This document shows, in pieces, positions 1-7,989 of a stretch of DNA of 64,000 bases (positions within the stretch are counted from its first letter, which is position 1; each line of letters opens with the position of its first letter). The stretch is taken from the NCBI RefSeq assembly GCF_042663885.1, contig NZ_JBHSXV010000001.1. One strand, written 5' to 3'. The stretch comes from Aquipuribacter hungaricus (lineage in GTDB: Bacteria; Actinomycetota; Actinomycetes; Actinomycetales; JBBAYJ01). Position numbers and translations under genes: made by a program. The notes below the pieces were generated by a model that was not told where the DNA came from, did no database searches, and saw only the letters and a list, made by a program, of their open reading frames with translations.

Positions 1-1527
1 ATGGGCGCGACCTCCTTTGCGCTCATCGGCCACGCCTGGCACGAGCAGCACCGGGTCTCCTCGGGCACCGTCGCGTTCCTCATGACCCGCACCGGCGACC
101 TAGGTCTGTACGCCGCGGCCGCCGCCGTGCTCGCCGGGACCGGCAGCATGCGCCTGGCCGACCTGCCGACGCTCGAGGGCCCGTGGCTGCACGTCGCTGC
201 CGCGGGCGTTCTGGTGGCGGCGCTCGGCAAGGCCGCGCAGCTGCCGTTCTCGGCGTGGCTGTCTCGCGCCATGGACGGCCCCAGCCCCGTCAGCGCGCTG
301 CTGCACTCCGCGGCCATGGTCGCCATGGGCGGGTACCTCCTGCTGCGGACCGCCCCCCTGCTGGCCGCGAGCGGCTGGGCCGCGACCACCGCCGCCTGGG
401 CGGGCGCCTTGACCGCCCTGCTGCTCGGTGCGGTGGCCGTCGGGCAGCGGGACCTCAAGCAGCTGCTGGCCGCCTCCACCGCGGCCCAGCTGGGCTTCGT
501 CGTGCTCGGCGCCGGCGTGTCGGCGGTGGCGGCGGGGACGGCGCACCTCGTCGCGCACGCCGCGACCAAGGCGCTGCTGTTCCTGGTGGCCGGGGCGTGG
601 CTGTCGGCGCTGGGCACCAAGCAGCTGACCGCCCTGCAGGGCGTCGCCCGGCGCTGGCCGGTCGTCGGCGTCAGCGCCACGGTGGGCGCGCTGGCCCTGG
701 CCGGTGTCGCCCCGTTGTCGCTGTGGGCGACCAAGGACGAGGTCCTCGCCGCCGCGCTGGGCGCTTCCCCGGCCCTGTACGTCGTGGGTCTGGCCGCCGC
801 AGCGCTGTCCGCCGCCTACGCCGGGAAGATCCTCTTCGTCCTGTGGCGTCGGGCCCCGGACGACGTCGAGGCCGGCTACGACCTCGAGGAGCAGGGCACC
901 CGCCACGTCGGCCCCGCCGAGCAGGTGCCGCTGGTCGTGCTCGCCGTCGGCGCCGCGCTGCTCGGGGTCCTGGCCCTGCCCCCTCTCGGCGAGGTGCTCC
1001 GCGAGCGTCTGGACGCCGGACCTTTCGCCACCGCCGGGGTCGCGGAGCTCATCGGCTCCGCGGCCCTTGCCCTGGTCGTGCTGGCGGCCGTCGCCCGCTG
1101 GGGCCTGCCGGAACCGCGCCTCCTGCGCGACTGGCTGGACCTGGAACGGGCCACCGACGTTCTGGTCGTGCGTCCGGTGCTGCGGCTGGCCGGGGCCCTG
1201 GCCCGCTTCGACGACCACGTCCTGGACGCGACGATCGACCGTACGGTCGGCGCCGTGCTGAACCTGGCGTCCGCCGCCGCCGTCGCCGACGACCGCTACG
1301 TCGACGGCGCCGTGCGGACCTCCGCCCGCGGCGGCGACGCCGTCGCCGCCCTCACCGCGCGCACCGACGACCGGGCCGTGGACGGGGCGGTGGAGTCCAT
1401 CGCCCGCCAGGTGCGTCGCCTCGGCGGGCTCGCCCGGGCGCCGCAGACCGGTCAGCTGCACCAGTACTACCTCCAGGTCGCCGCGACGCTCGCGGTCGGC
1501 GTCGTCGTGCTCCTGGTCGTGAGGTGA
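1..1527 (+). CDS. nuoL: NADH-quinone oxidoreductase subunit L, 5' truncated by window edge
   Basis: This is the antiporter-like membrane subunit L of respiratory complex I, which pumps protons. The visible 508 residues are strongly hydrophobic and contain the family motifs GKAAQLPFSAWL and DGPSPVSALLHSAAM at about residues 76-105, with the conserved lysine and histidine of the proton path. The first visible codon is an internal Met just downstream of the usual TM5 glutamate segment, so about 145 N-terminal residues lie outside the window; the complete protein would be near 650 residues. The C-terminal part carries the extended helix region and a last membrane helix. nuoM starts 3 bp after the stop, so the two are co-transcribed. 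Family assignment is firm; the true start is not visible. Confidence 0.93.
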   Translation: MGATSFALIGHAWHEQHRVSSGTVAFLMTRTGDLGLYAAAAAVLAGTGSMRLADLPTLEGPWLHVAAAGVLVAALGKAAQLPFSAWLSRAMDGPSPVSALLHSAAMVAMGGYLLLRTAPLLAASGWAATTAAWAGALTALLLGAVAVGQRDLKQLLAASTAAQLGFVVLGAGVSAVAAGTAHLVAHAATKALLFLVAGAWLSALGTKQLTALQGVARRWPVVGVSATVGALALAGVAPLSLWATKDEVLAAALGASPALYVVGLAAAALSAAYAGKILFVLWRRAPDDVEAGYDLEEQGTRHVGPAEQVPLVVLAVGAALLGVLALPPLGEVLRERLDAGPFATAGVAELIGSAALALVVLAAVARWGLPEPRLLRDWLDLERATDVLVVRPVLRLAGALARFDDHVLDATIDRTVGAVLNLASAAAVADDRYVDGAVRTSARGGDAVAALTARTDDRAVDGAVESIARQVRRLGGLARAPQTGQLHQYYLQVAATLAVGVVVLLVVR

Positions 1528-1530
1528 CCC

Positions 1531-3021
1531 GTGCTCAGCACCATCGTCTTCCTGCCCCTGCTCGCTTCGGTCGTCCTCGCGGGCCTGCCACGGCTGGGTG
1601 ACCGTGCCGCCCGCTGGACGTGGGTCGTCGCCAGCCTGGTCGAGCTGGCGCTGGTGGGGGTCGTCTGGGCCCGCTACCAGACCCCCGCCCCCGGCACGCT
1701 CGCCTTCGAGGAGCAGGTCCCGTGGATCCCCGGGGTGGGGAGCAGCTACCACGTGGGCGTCGACGGTCTGTCGCTGCCGTTGGTCGCGCTCACGGCCGTG
1801 GTGTTCGCCGCGTGCGCGGTGTACGCGCTGCGGGAGCAGGACCGGCCCCGGCTGCAGGCCGCGCTGTTCCTGTTCCTGCAGTCGATGTGCCTCGGCCTGT
1901 TCGTCGCCGCGGACCTCATCGTGTTCTTCGTCTTCTTCGACCTGTCCATCGTCGGCATGTACTTCGCCATCGCCGGCTGGGGCCACGGCCAGGCCGCACG
2001 CTCGGCGCTGAAGTTCTTCCTCTACACCTTCCTCGGCTCCCTCGCCCTGCTGCTGGGGTTCATCGGTCTCTACGTCAGCTCACGGCCCCGCACCTTCGAC
2101 ATGGTCGAGCTCGCCGCGAACCCCCCGCTGGTCGACGACGGCCTCGTCGGAGGGCTGGTCCTGGCCGCGGTGCTGCTCGGACTGGCCGTCAAGACGCCTA
2201 CCGTGCCGTTCCACACCTGGCTGCCGCCGGCCCACACCGACGCCCCGGCCGTCGGCTCGGCCGTGCTGGCCGGCGTCCTGCTGAAGATGGGCACGTACGG
2301 CTTCGTCCGGATCGCCATGCCCATGCTCCCGGACGCCTGGCGCGACTGGGCCTGGGTGATCATCGCCGTCGGCATCGTGTCGGTCCTCTACGGGGCGCTG
2401 GTCGCCCTGGCCCAGACCGACCTCAAGCGGATGATCGCCTACACCTCCGTCAACCACATGGGCTACGTCGTGCTCGCGGTCGGTGCGGCGGGCCTTGTCG
2501 CGGGAACCGACGAGCAGGCCCGCGCCGTCGCGGTCACCGGCGCCGTCACCCAGATGGTCAGCCACGGGCTGATCACCGGCGCCCTGTTCCTGCTCGCCGG
2601 GGTGCTCCACGACCGCGCCGCCACCTACGACATGGGCGCCTACGGCGGGCTCGCCCGACCGGCGCCCCGATTCGCGGCCTGCTTCGCCGTCGCGGCGTTC
2701 GCCTCGCTCGGCCTGCCCGGGTTCAGCGGGTTCATCGCCGAGTTCCAGGTCTTCGCCGGCGCGATCGCCGCCGCCCCCGTGGCCGCGATCGCCCTGCCCG
2801 GCATCCTGATCACCGCCGCGCTGTTCCTGCGAGCCATCCAGCGGCTGCTCACCGGGCCGACTACCGGCGCCTCGGTGGGGTTCACCGACCTGCGCGCGGC
2901 GGAGCTGTGGTCGGTGGTGCCGCTGCTGGGCCTGGCCCTGCTCATCGGGGTCCTGCCCCGGACGCTGCTGGACGTCGTGGAGCCCGCCTCCGAGGTGGTC
3001 GTCCAGCTGGTCGGGCGGTAG
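1531..3021 (+). CDS. nuoM: NADH-quinone oxidoreductase subunit M
   Basis: This is the second antiporter-like proton-pumping subunit of complex I, 496 residues with about 14 predicted membrane helices. Conserved segments include VKTPTVPFHTWLPPAHTDAP, LLKMGTYGF and QTDLKRMIAYTSVNHMGY. The TM5 motif reads FFDLSIVGMYF, so the glutamate that is nearly universal and functionally essential in E. coli NuoM is an aspartate here. The start is GTG at 1531, 3 bp after nuoL, and nuoN follows 3 bp after the stop. The substitution suggests a divergent complex I lineage rather than loss of function, because Asp keeps the charge. That interpretation is inference. Confidence 0.93.
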   Translation: MLSTIVFLPLLASVVLAGLPRLGDRAARWTWVVASLVELALVGVVWARYQTPAPGTLAFEEQVPWIPGVGSSYHVGVDGLSLPLVALTAVVFAACAVYALREQDRPRLQAALFLFLQSMCLGLFVAADLIVFFVFFDLSIVGMYFAIAGWGHGQAARSALKFFLYTFLGSLALLLGFIGLYVSSRPRTFDMVELAANPPLVDDGLVGGLVLAAVLLGLAVKTPTVPFHTWLPPAHTDAPAVGSAVLAGVLLKMGTYGFVRIAMPMLPDAWRDWAWVIIAVGIVSVLYGALVALAQTDLKRMIAYTSVNHMGYVVLAVGAAGLVAGTDEQARAVAVTGAVTQMVSHGLITGALFLLAGVLHDRAATYDMGAYGGLARPAPRFAACFAVAAFASLGLPGFSGFIAEFQVFAGAIAAAPVAAIALPGILITAALFLRAIQRLLTGPTTGASVGFTDLRAAELWSVVPLLGLALLIGVLPRTLLDVVEPASEVVVQLVGR

Positions 3022-3024
3022 CCG

Positions 3025-4428
3025 GTGTCCATGGGCATGGCGATGCAGCCGTCAGCGCTGCTACCGGAGATCTGCCTGCTCGTCGGGGCGCTCGTGACCC
3101 TGCTCGGCGGCTCGTTCCTGCCCCGCCGGCGCCAGTGGGTGGCCCGGCTCGTCGCCGTCGTCGCCCTGCTCGCCTCGTCCGCAGCGACGCTGGTCGCTGC
3201 GGGCGACCCGGCACTCTTGGTCTACACCGACACCTTCGCCGTCGACGATGCCACCACCGCCGCCCGTCTGGTCGTCGCGGCCGGGACGCTGCTGGTCATC
3301 GGCCTCGGCGTGGACGAGCTCACCGGCGCCCGGCAGGAGAGCGAGACGTACACGCTGCTGCTGCTGTCGGCGCTGGGAGCCGTCGTGATGGCGGGCGCGG
3401 CAGACCTGCTGGTCCTCGCAGTCGGCTTCCTGCTGGCCAGCATCCCGCTGTACGGCCTGATCGGGATGTCCCGCACCGCCCGCGCGGCCGAGGCGGCGCT
3501 CAAGACGTACCTGCTCGGCGCCCTGTTCGGCATCACCATGCTGCTGGGCGTCACCGTCCTGTTCGGCGTCGGTGGCACGACGACCTACACCTCGTTGACC
3601 GCGGGCCTGCAGGACGCGCCGGCCGCAGCGGTCGCCGTGGGCGTCGTCGCGGTCCTGGCCGGTCTGATGTTCAAGGCCGGGGCCGTGCCGGGCCACTTCT
3701 GGGTGCCGGACGCCGCCCAGGGCGCCGGCACCACCGCCGCCGCCTTCCTCACCACCCTGCCCAAGGTCGGCGCCGTGATCGCGGCCTACCGCCTGGTCGA
3801 AGTCGTGGCCGGCGCCGCTGGCACCGGTCTGCTCGTCGCTGGTGTGGCCGTGCTCGGCATGACGCTGGGCAACCTCGCCGCCTTCGCCCAGACCGACCCG
3901 CGTCGGCTGCTGGGCTGGTCGACCGTGAGCCAGGTCGGGTACCTGCTGGTGCCCGTCGCCGTGGCGGGCCGCAGCGACCTTGCCCTGCCCTCGTTGCTGC
4001 TGTACCTGGCCGCCTACGCCGTCACCAACCTCGCCGCCTTCGCCGTGGTGGCCGCGCTGCCGGAGCGCCGGACGCTCGCCGAATACCGAGGCCTCGGCCG
4101 GCACCGGCCCTGGCTCGCCGGCGCACTGCTGGTGAGCCTGCTCGGGCTGGTCGGGACGCCCCCGACAGCGGTCTTCGTCGGCAAGCTGACCACCGCCAGC
4201 GCCGCCTGGGACGGCGGCCTGCCCTGGCTGGCGGTCGCCGTCCTCGTCAACACCCTCCTCAGCCTCTTCTACTACCTGCGCTGGCTCGCGCCCGTCGTGG
4301 CCCGCACCGACCCGCACGCCACCGCACCGGCACCGAGGCCGTTCGCCGAGGTGGCGGCCCTCCTGGCCGCAGCTGCGAGCCTGCTGCTGGGTCTCATGTC
4401 CGGGGTGCTCCTGAGCCCCTGGTCGTGA
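3025..4428 (+). CDS. nuoN: NADH-quinone oxidoreductase subunit N
   Basis: This is the third antiporter-like complex I subunit, 467 residues, a usual length for NuoN, hydrophobic throughout. It carries the family pattern EAALKTYLLGALFG around residue 155 and HFWVPDAAQGAGT near residue 230. Where most NuoN proteins have a TM5 glutamate (pattern LELLSIPLY), this one reads FLLASIPLYGL, so the acidic residue is absent. The start is GTG at 3025; a second candidate is the ATG two codons later. It is the last gene of the nuoLMN run, and a strong hairpin at 4670 may end the transcript. The family is secure; proton pumping by this subunit is less certain given the missing acid. Confidence 0.9.
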   Translation: MSMGMAMQPSALLPEICLLVGALVTLLGGSFLPRRRQWVARLVAVVALLASSAATLVAAGDPALLVYTDTFAVDDATTAARLVVAAGTLLVIGLGVDELTGARQESETYTLLLLSALGAVVMAGAADLLVLAVGFLLASIPLYGLIGMSRTARAAEAALKTYLLGALFGITMLLGVTVLFGVGGTTTYTSLTAGLQDAPAAAVAVGVVAVLAGLMFKAGAVPGHFWVPDAAQGAGTTAAAFLTTLPKVGAVIAAYRLVEVVAGAAGTGLLVAGVAVLGMTLGNLAAFAQTDPRRLLGWSTVSQVGYLLVPVAVAGRSDLALPSLLLYLAAYAVTNLAAFAVVAALPERRTLAEYRGLGRHRPWLAGALLVSLLGLVGTPPTAVFVGKLTTASAAWDGGLPWLAVAVLVNTLLSLFYYLRWLAPVVARTDPHATAPAPRPFAEVAALLAAAASLLLGLMSGVLLSPWS

Positions 4429-4481
4429 GTTGGCCGTTCAGGTGGCAGCTGTCGACGCCTCCGGATTGCAGTACGACAACC

Positions 4482-4637
4482 AAGTACGTAGGTCTCTTCC
4501 ACCTGGTGGACGGGCAGATCACCCTCTTCCGCGCGCGAGTGCTTCGACCCGCCGATCGTGCAGGGTGTGCGCGGAGGCTTGCCGCCGCCTGCGAGCAGGC
4601 CTGGGCGGACCTCCTCTCCACCTTCAGCGGAGGTTGA
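4482..4637 (+). pseudogene. Possible SnoaL-like (NTF2 fold) C-terminal remnant
   Basis: One frame reads KYVGLFHLVDGQITLFRARV and runs to a TGA at 4635. The pattern 'v.lfhv.dGkItlfr.y' is typical of the last strands of SnoaL/limonene-epoxide-hydrolase-like proteins. Upstream the frame enters nuoN with no start codon and no N-terminal two thirds of such a domain. If the match is real, this is a gene fragment left by rearrangement at the end of the nuo cluster. Chance similarity in a GC-rich frame is the main alternative. Confidence 0.2.
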
Positions 4638-4669
4638 GACCAATGTGAGTCGGTCGAGCAGGGCGGACG

Positions 4670-4696
4670 CCGCCGCGGCCGGTGCCGCGGCGGTTT
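4670..4696 (+). terminator. Candidate intrinsic terminator after nuoLMN
   Basis: Ten-base arms CCGCCGCGGC (4670-4679) and GCCGCGGCGG (4684-4693) pair perfectly around the tetraloop CGGT and are followed by TTT. The stem is long and stable and lies about 240 bp after nuoN. The T tract is short, as is common in actinobacteria, so termination is likely but not certain. Confidence 0.5.
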
Positions 4697-4936
4697 CCGG
4701 ACCGCCCCCTTCCACCCTGCACCCCGGTCCGCACCTCGGCCTCCGACACCGGTACCGCAGAACTCACGCCGGAGAGACGGTCCCCCACGGCTGCCGTGTC
4801 CCCCGCTGGTTCGGTAACGCTCTTCCGGGGTCCCGCCCCGCCCAGGTGACTCAAGCCACAAGTCGCCCGCGTGTATCAGCGAGCCCGCTCGGGGTAAGCA
4901 TGATCTGACCTTCAACTACCCGTCTGGAGCCCTACC

Positions 4937-5611
4937 GTGTCTTTTTCCTCCGCTCTGCGCCCCCGGGTCGCCACTACCGCCGCCGTCGCGGCTCTCGCGC
5001 TCACCCTGACCGCCTGCGGCGGCAGCGACGACAACGCTGGCGCGACCGCGGCAGCCACATCCAACATGACCATGGAATCCACCGGGACCCCTATGGCGAT
5101 GGAGCCGTCCGAGGCGCCCATGGCGATGGAATCATCCGAGGCGTCCGTGCCCGTGGACGCCCAGTTCCTCACCGCGATGGTCCCGCACCACCAGTCCGCG
5201 TCCGAGATGGCGCAGATCGCCGTCGAGCGGGTACAGGACCCCGAGGTCAAGGCCCTCGCCCAGCGGATCATCGACACCCAGACCGCCGAGATCGCCCAGA
5301 TGACGGAGATTTCGACCACGGAGTACGGCACCACACCGCCGTCGGACATGATGGCCATGAGCCACGACATGATGGGCATGACCATGACGATGGATATGGC
5401 CGCCGACATGGCGATGCTCGAGTCCTCCGCCACCCCCGACGTCACGTTCCTGCAGATGATGATCCCGCACCATGCGTCCGCGCTGATGATGGCGGACGAG
5501 GAGGTCAAGCGCGGCACCGACGACGAGGTCAAGACACTGGCGGAGAAGATCAAGTCCGACCAGGCCAACGAGATCGGCGAGATGCAGCAGATGCTCGAGC
5601 GCCTCGCCTGA
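4937..5611 (+). CDS. DUF305-domain lipoprotein, Met/His-rich
   Basis: A 224-residue secreted lipoprotein. The N-terminal signal ends in a lipobox LTAC (Cys about residue 30), followed by a Met-rich linker with repeated 'PMAMEPSEA' style units. Two DUF305 halves each carry a His-His motif: AMVPHHQSASEMA and MMIPHHASALMMADEE. DUF305 proteins are four-helix bundles often found near copper and metal genes, and the Met-rich stretch (MMAMSHDMMGMTMTMDMA) would suit Cu(I) binding; that role is inference. The start is GTG at 4937, chosen for GGAG at 4925 and the complete signal peptide. The nearest metal genes are the znu cluster 3 kb downstream. A second DUF305 gene lies at 60465. Confidence 0.85.
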   Translation: MSFSSALRPRVATTAAVAALALTLTACGGSDDNAGATAAATSNMTMESTGTPMAMEPSEAPMAMESSEASVPVDAQFLTAMVPHHQSASEMAQIAVERVQDPEVKALAQRIIDTQTAEIAQMTEISTTEYGTTPPSDMMAMSHDMMGMTMTMDMAADMAMLESSATPDVTFLQMMIPHHASALMMADEEVKRGTDDEVKTLAEKIKSDQANEIGEMQQMLERLA

Positions 5612-5635
5612 CAGCCCCGGCGTATAATTCCACGA

Positions 5636-5649
5636 CCCCCTCCGGGGGG
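5636..5649 (+). terminator. Short GC hairpin after the DUF305 gene
   Basis: CCCCC (5636-5640) and GGGGG (5644-5648) surround TCC, 25 bp after the DUF305 stop. The loop is only three bases and no T run follows, so it is a weak terminator candidate. Confidence 0.3.
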
Positions 5650-5857
5650 ACCTCGGCGTTCGGCCGGGAGCTGCGGGGCATCATGACAAGCTGTCGGTCC
5701 TCGTCTCATTGAGGTCCTGCTGGAATCACCCGCAAACGCGGGTGTGAACCTCCTACCGAAGGACCGATTGAGGCGGGCAGTTCGTGCAGGACGTCGGCCC
5801 CCACTGGTTCAGCGACAATCCAGCCTCGGTCACCGTCCCGAAGGCGGCCGGCGGGAA
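5650..5857. other. Flank of the IS30 insertion with a small hairpin
   Basis: No gene is supported here. CACCCGC (5727-5733) and GCGGGTG (5738-5744) form a perfect 7-bp hairpin with loop AAAC. One frame just before the insertion reads FVQDVGPHWFSDNP, which looks protein-like and may be the stub of a gene cut by the insertion sequence, but no matching stub is recognisable on the far side. Confidence 0.35.
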
Positions 5858-5875
5858 CAGGGGGTCGTCGCAACA
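5858..5875 (+). repeat. IS30 left terminal inverted repeat
   Basis: The 18-base end CAGGGGGTCGTCGCAACA matches the complement of 7114-7131 with a single mismatch at base 6. It fixes the left boundary of the element, 31 bp before the transposase start. Confidence 0.8.
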
Positions 5876-5888
5876 CCCGAGGTGAGGG

Positions 5889-6362
5889 GTGTTGTCGGTG
5901 TCGAGGTGGAAGCACGAGCAGCTGCAGCGTCAGGAGCGGTTCTGGGAGCAGGTGCGGCGGGGTACGACGTGTACGGCGGCCTGTGAGGCTGCCGGGGTGG
6001 ACAGGGCCCAGGGCTACCGGTGGCGGCGGGCAGCGGGCGGGCGGGTCCCGGCGGCGCCGAGGGAGGTCAGCGGACGCTTCCTGAGCCTGCAGGAGCGGCT
6101 GCGCATCGCAGACCTGCACCTGGCCGGGCACGGGGTCCGCGGCATCGCCGCGGCGCTGGGGCGGGCGCCGTCCACGATCAGCCGGGAGCTCAGCCGCGGC
6201 GGCGCCCCTAGCGCTGGCCCCGGCCGGCCCCGCCCGACAGCCCGGGCCAGCCGCGCCTACGCCCCCTACGCCGCGCACCAGCGGGCCGCGGCCCGGGCCC
6301 GTCGCCCGAAGGTCGCCAAGCTCGACGACCCGCTGGTCGGGGCCGAGCTGAGCGCCACGTGA
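5889..6362 (+). CDS. IS30 transposase, N-terminal part (helix-turn-helix)
   Basis: The 157 residues hold the DNA-binding half of an IS30 transposase. There is an N-terminal region WKHEQLQRQERFWEQVRRG, a helix-turn-helix near residues 32-50, and the family motif GRAPSTISREL near residues 90-102, which recognises the terminal repeats. The frame ends at TGA 6360-6362, exactly where the catalytic half begins in the -1 frame. The GTG start at 5889 is the first in-frame start after the left repeat. IS30 transposases are normally one protein of about 340-460 residues, so this half alone should bind but not cut DNA. Confidence 0.8.
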   Translation: MLSVSRWKHEQLQRQERFWEQVRRGTTCTAACEAAGVDRAQGYRWRRAAGGRVPAAPREVSGRFLSLQERLRIADLHLAGHGVRGIAAALGRAPSTISRELSRGGAPSAGPGRPRPTARASRAYAPYAAHQRAAARARRPKVAKLDDPLVGAELSAT

Positions 6363-7132
6363 GCCCGAAGATGGACCTGCGGTGGAGCCCGCAGCAGATC
6401 AGTACCTCGCTGGTGCGCGCCTACCCGGACCGGGAGGAGATGCGGGTGTCGCCGGAGACGATCTACCAGTCCCTGTTCGTGCAGGGCCGCGGGCACCTGC
6501 GCGCTGACCTGCACCGACAGCTCCGCGCCGGGCGCGCGGAGCGCCGCCCCCGCACCGTGGCCGCCCTCGGGTCCTGGTCAAAGGTCCCCGGCGCCGTCAG
6601 CATCAGCGAGCGGCCCGCCGAGGCCGCCGAGGCCGCCGTCCCCGGCCACTGGGAAGGTGACCTCATCCTCGGCTCGAACTGCCGCTCGGCGATCGCGACC
6701 CTGGTCGAGCGGGCCACCCGCTACGTCCTGCTGGTCCACCTGCCCGGGGCCCACGACGCCCCCACGGTCGCCGCCGCGCTCGCCGCGACGATCCAGACCC
6801 TGCCGGGCCACCTGCGCCGGTCGCTGACCTGGGACCGCGGCACCGAGCTGGCCCGCCACGCCGACATCACCCTGGCCACCGACATGGCCATCTACTTCTG
6901 CGACCCGCACAGCCCCTGGCAGCGCGGCTCGAACGAGAACACAAACGGGCTGCTGGGGCAGTACTTCCCCAAGGGCACCGACCTGTCGCGGCACCCGGCC
7001 GAGCACCTGGCCGCGGTCGCCGCAGAGCTCAACGGCCGGCCCCGGAAGACCCTGGGCTGGGACACCCCGGCCGACGCGATGAACCGCCTACTGTCAGACC
7101 CCGATCGTCCAACTGTTGCGACGACTCCCTGA
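6359..7132 (+). CDS. IS30 transposase, C-terminal part (DDE catalytic core)
   Basis: The 257 residues contain the DDE integrase core: the first Asp in GHWEGDLILG, the second in TWDRGTELA and the Glu in NENTNGLLGQYFPKG. The conserved start of this region, RWSPQQIS, directly follows the frame change. It lies in the -1 frame relative to 5889-6362 with a GTGA overlap at 6359, so it could be made by re-initiation or by -1 frameshifting, or the gene could be dead through an indel. No Shine-Dalgarno and no obvious slippery heptamer precede the junction. All three catalytic acids are intact, so inactivation would be recent. Confidence 0.8.
   Translation: MSPKMDLRWSPQQISTSLVRAYPDREEMRVSPETIYQSLFVQGRGHLRADLHRQLRAGRAERRPRTVAALGSWSKVPGAVSISERPAEAAEAAVPGHWEGDLILGSNCRSAIATLVERATRYVLLVHLPGAHDAPTVAAALAATIQTLPGHLRRSLTWDRGTELARHADITLATDMAIYFCDPHSPWQRGSNENTNGLLGQYFPKGTDLSRHPAEHLAAVAAELNGRPRKTLGWDTPADAMNRLLSDPDRPTVATTP
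7114..7131 (-). repeat. IS30 right terminal inverted repeat
   Basis: TGTTGCGACGACTCCCTG is the inverted counterpart of 5858-5875. It fixes the right boundary and overlaps the end of the transposase gene. Confidence 0.8.
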
Positions 7133-7305
7133 GACCGCCGACCGTTTCCGGACACCCGGTCGCCAGCTGGGACCGACTGAGGGGACGGGGCCTGGGTGGA
7201 TGGGTAGCCCAAGTCTTTGGACCTGATCCTCGCCCGATGGCACCTCCACCCAATCCCGGTCCGCAGCGGTACTAGGGGTCTGTGTTGTCGGTCAGGCTGA
7301 GGCCT

Positions 7306-7932
7306 TCACTGGCCCGTGCTGTGGCTCGTGCTGTGGCTCGTGCTGTGGCCCGCGCTGTGGCCCGCGCTGTGGCCCGCGCGGTGGCCCGCGCTGAGGCAGG
7401 CCCGGCAGGTGCCGGAAAGGGCGACGTGGGTAGGGTCCAGGGTGAAGCCGTGCTGACGGGACAACCGCGCCGCCACGGAACGGAGCATGTCCGGGGGTAG
7501 GTCAGTCACCGCACCGCACCGCGTGCAGGAGGCGTGCAGGTGGGCGCCTTCGGGCCGGAGCAGGTGGTAGGCGGTGTTGCCGTGGCCGACGTGGACGTGC
7601 TGGACGACGCCGCGCTGGGTCAGCGCCTCCAGGGTGCGGTAGACGCTGGCCCGGTGCACCGTCGGATCGCTCGCGGCGACCAGGCGAACCACCTCCTCGG
7701 CGTGGACATGTCCCGCGTGACCGGCCAGGGCCTGGACCACCCGTCGCCGGGGCCGCGTCATCCGCTCCCCCCGAGCACGCAACAGCACCCCGATCTGCGC
7801 CACCACGTCCGATTCCCCCACCGTCCCCGCGTTGATGCCGCCTCCGGGCTCCGCGTCTGTCACCCCGCCCGGCATGCCCGGCTCCAGGTTCGGCTGCACG
7901 CCCGGCTGCGGGTTGGTTCCCGAATCCACCAC
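7306..7932 (-). CDS. zur: Fur-family (Zur-like) metalloregulator with His-rich tail
   Basis: A 208-residue Fur/Zur-type repressor. The winged helix spans about residues 44-112 (RMTRPRRRVV and TVHRASVYRTLEALTQRG). The dimerisation domain carries the structural zinc pairs C136-x2-C139 and C176-x2-C179 and the metal ligands around HLHASC. A Gly/Pro-rich N-terminal extension precedes the DNA-binding domain. The last 26 residues are unusual: histidines at 184, 188, 192, 196, 200 and 204, one every four residues, encoded by a 12-bp tandem repeat. The gene is divergent from the znu operon, which strongly suggests that zinc is the effector and znuA the target; Mn or Fe specificity cannot be excluded. 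The start is GTG at 7930-7932. Confidence 0.85.
   Translation of the reverse strand: MVDSGTNPQPGVQPNLEPGMPGGVTDAEPGGGINAGTVGESDVVAQIGVLLRARGERMTRPRRRVVQALAGHAGHVHAEEVVRLVAASDPTVHRASVYRTLEALTQRGVVQHVHVGHGNTAYHLLRPEGAHLHASCTRCGAVTDLPPDMLRSVAARLSRQHGFTLDPTHVALSGTCRACLSAGHRAGHSAGHSAGHSTSHSTSHSTGQ
7310..7393 (-). repeat. 12-bp tandem repeat encoding the Zur His tail
   Basis: About seven copies of a 12-base unit (GTGGCCCGCGCT or GTGGCTCGTGCT on the + strand) lie inside the 3' end of the regulator gene. Unit length is a multiple of three, so copy-number slippage would add or remove four-residue blocks, each with one histidine, without a frameshift. Confidence 0.8.
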
Positions 7933-7989
7933 CCTCGTAGTCTCCCTCCTCCGCCCGGGGACGTCCCCGAGCCGTCGCGGATGGGGCTA

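Larger units (their letters stand above)
4429..4936. other. Intergenic region between nuoN and the DUF305 gene
   Basis: About 500 bases without a convincing intact gene. They contain a possible decayed SnoaL-like C-terminus (4482-4637), a strong GC hairpin (4670-4693), and near the end a ribosome binding site for the following gene (GGAG at 4925). Short open frames exist on both strands but none has a good start signal or recognisable domain. The promoter of the DUF305 gene should lie in the last 150 bases, although no clear -35/-10 pair stands out. Confidence 0.5.
5858..7131 (+). mobile_element. IS30-family insertion sequence, about 1.27 kb
   Basis: The element is bounded by 18-bp imperfect terminal inverted repeats, CAGGGGGTCGTCGCAACA on the left and the complement of CAGGGAGTCGTCGCAACA on the right (17 of 18 identical). 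It carries an IS30-type transposase split into two overlapping frames. The stop of the second frame (7130-7132) overlaps the right repeat, which is typical of compact elements. No clear target duplication is visible in the flanks (GGGAA on the left, AGACC on the right), so the element may be old or its flanks rearranged. Confidence 0.85.

Noticed and set aside
100..1986. Long minus-strand frame opposite nuoL and nuoM
   Set aside because: It is a low-complexity, Gln/Gly/Arg-rich shadow of membrane protein genes, with no start signal or recognisable domain.
2178..2194. 12-base match between nuoM (GGCCGTCAAGAC) and the cpaF junction, considered as the other attachment site
   Set aside because: It encodes a conserved NuoM motif (AVKTP), and no cpaF 3' sequence lies next to it. 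Chance similarity is the better explanation.
6340..6375. Programmed frameshift signal at the IS30 junction
   Set aside because: No slippery heptamer or convincing downstream structure is visible. The junction is reported, but not as proven recoding.
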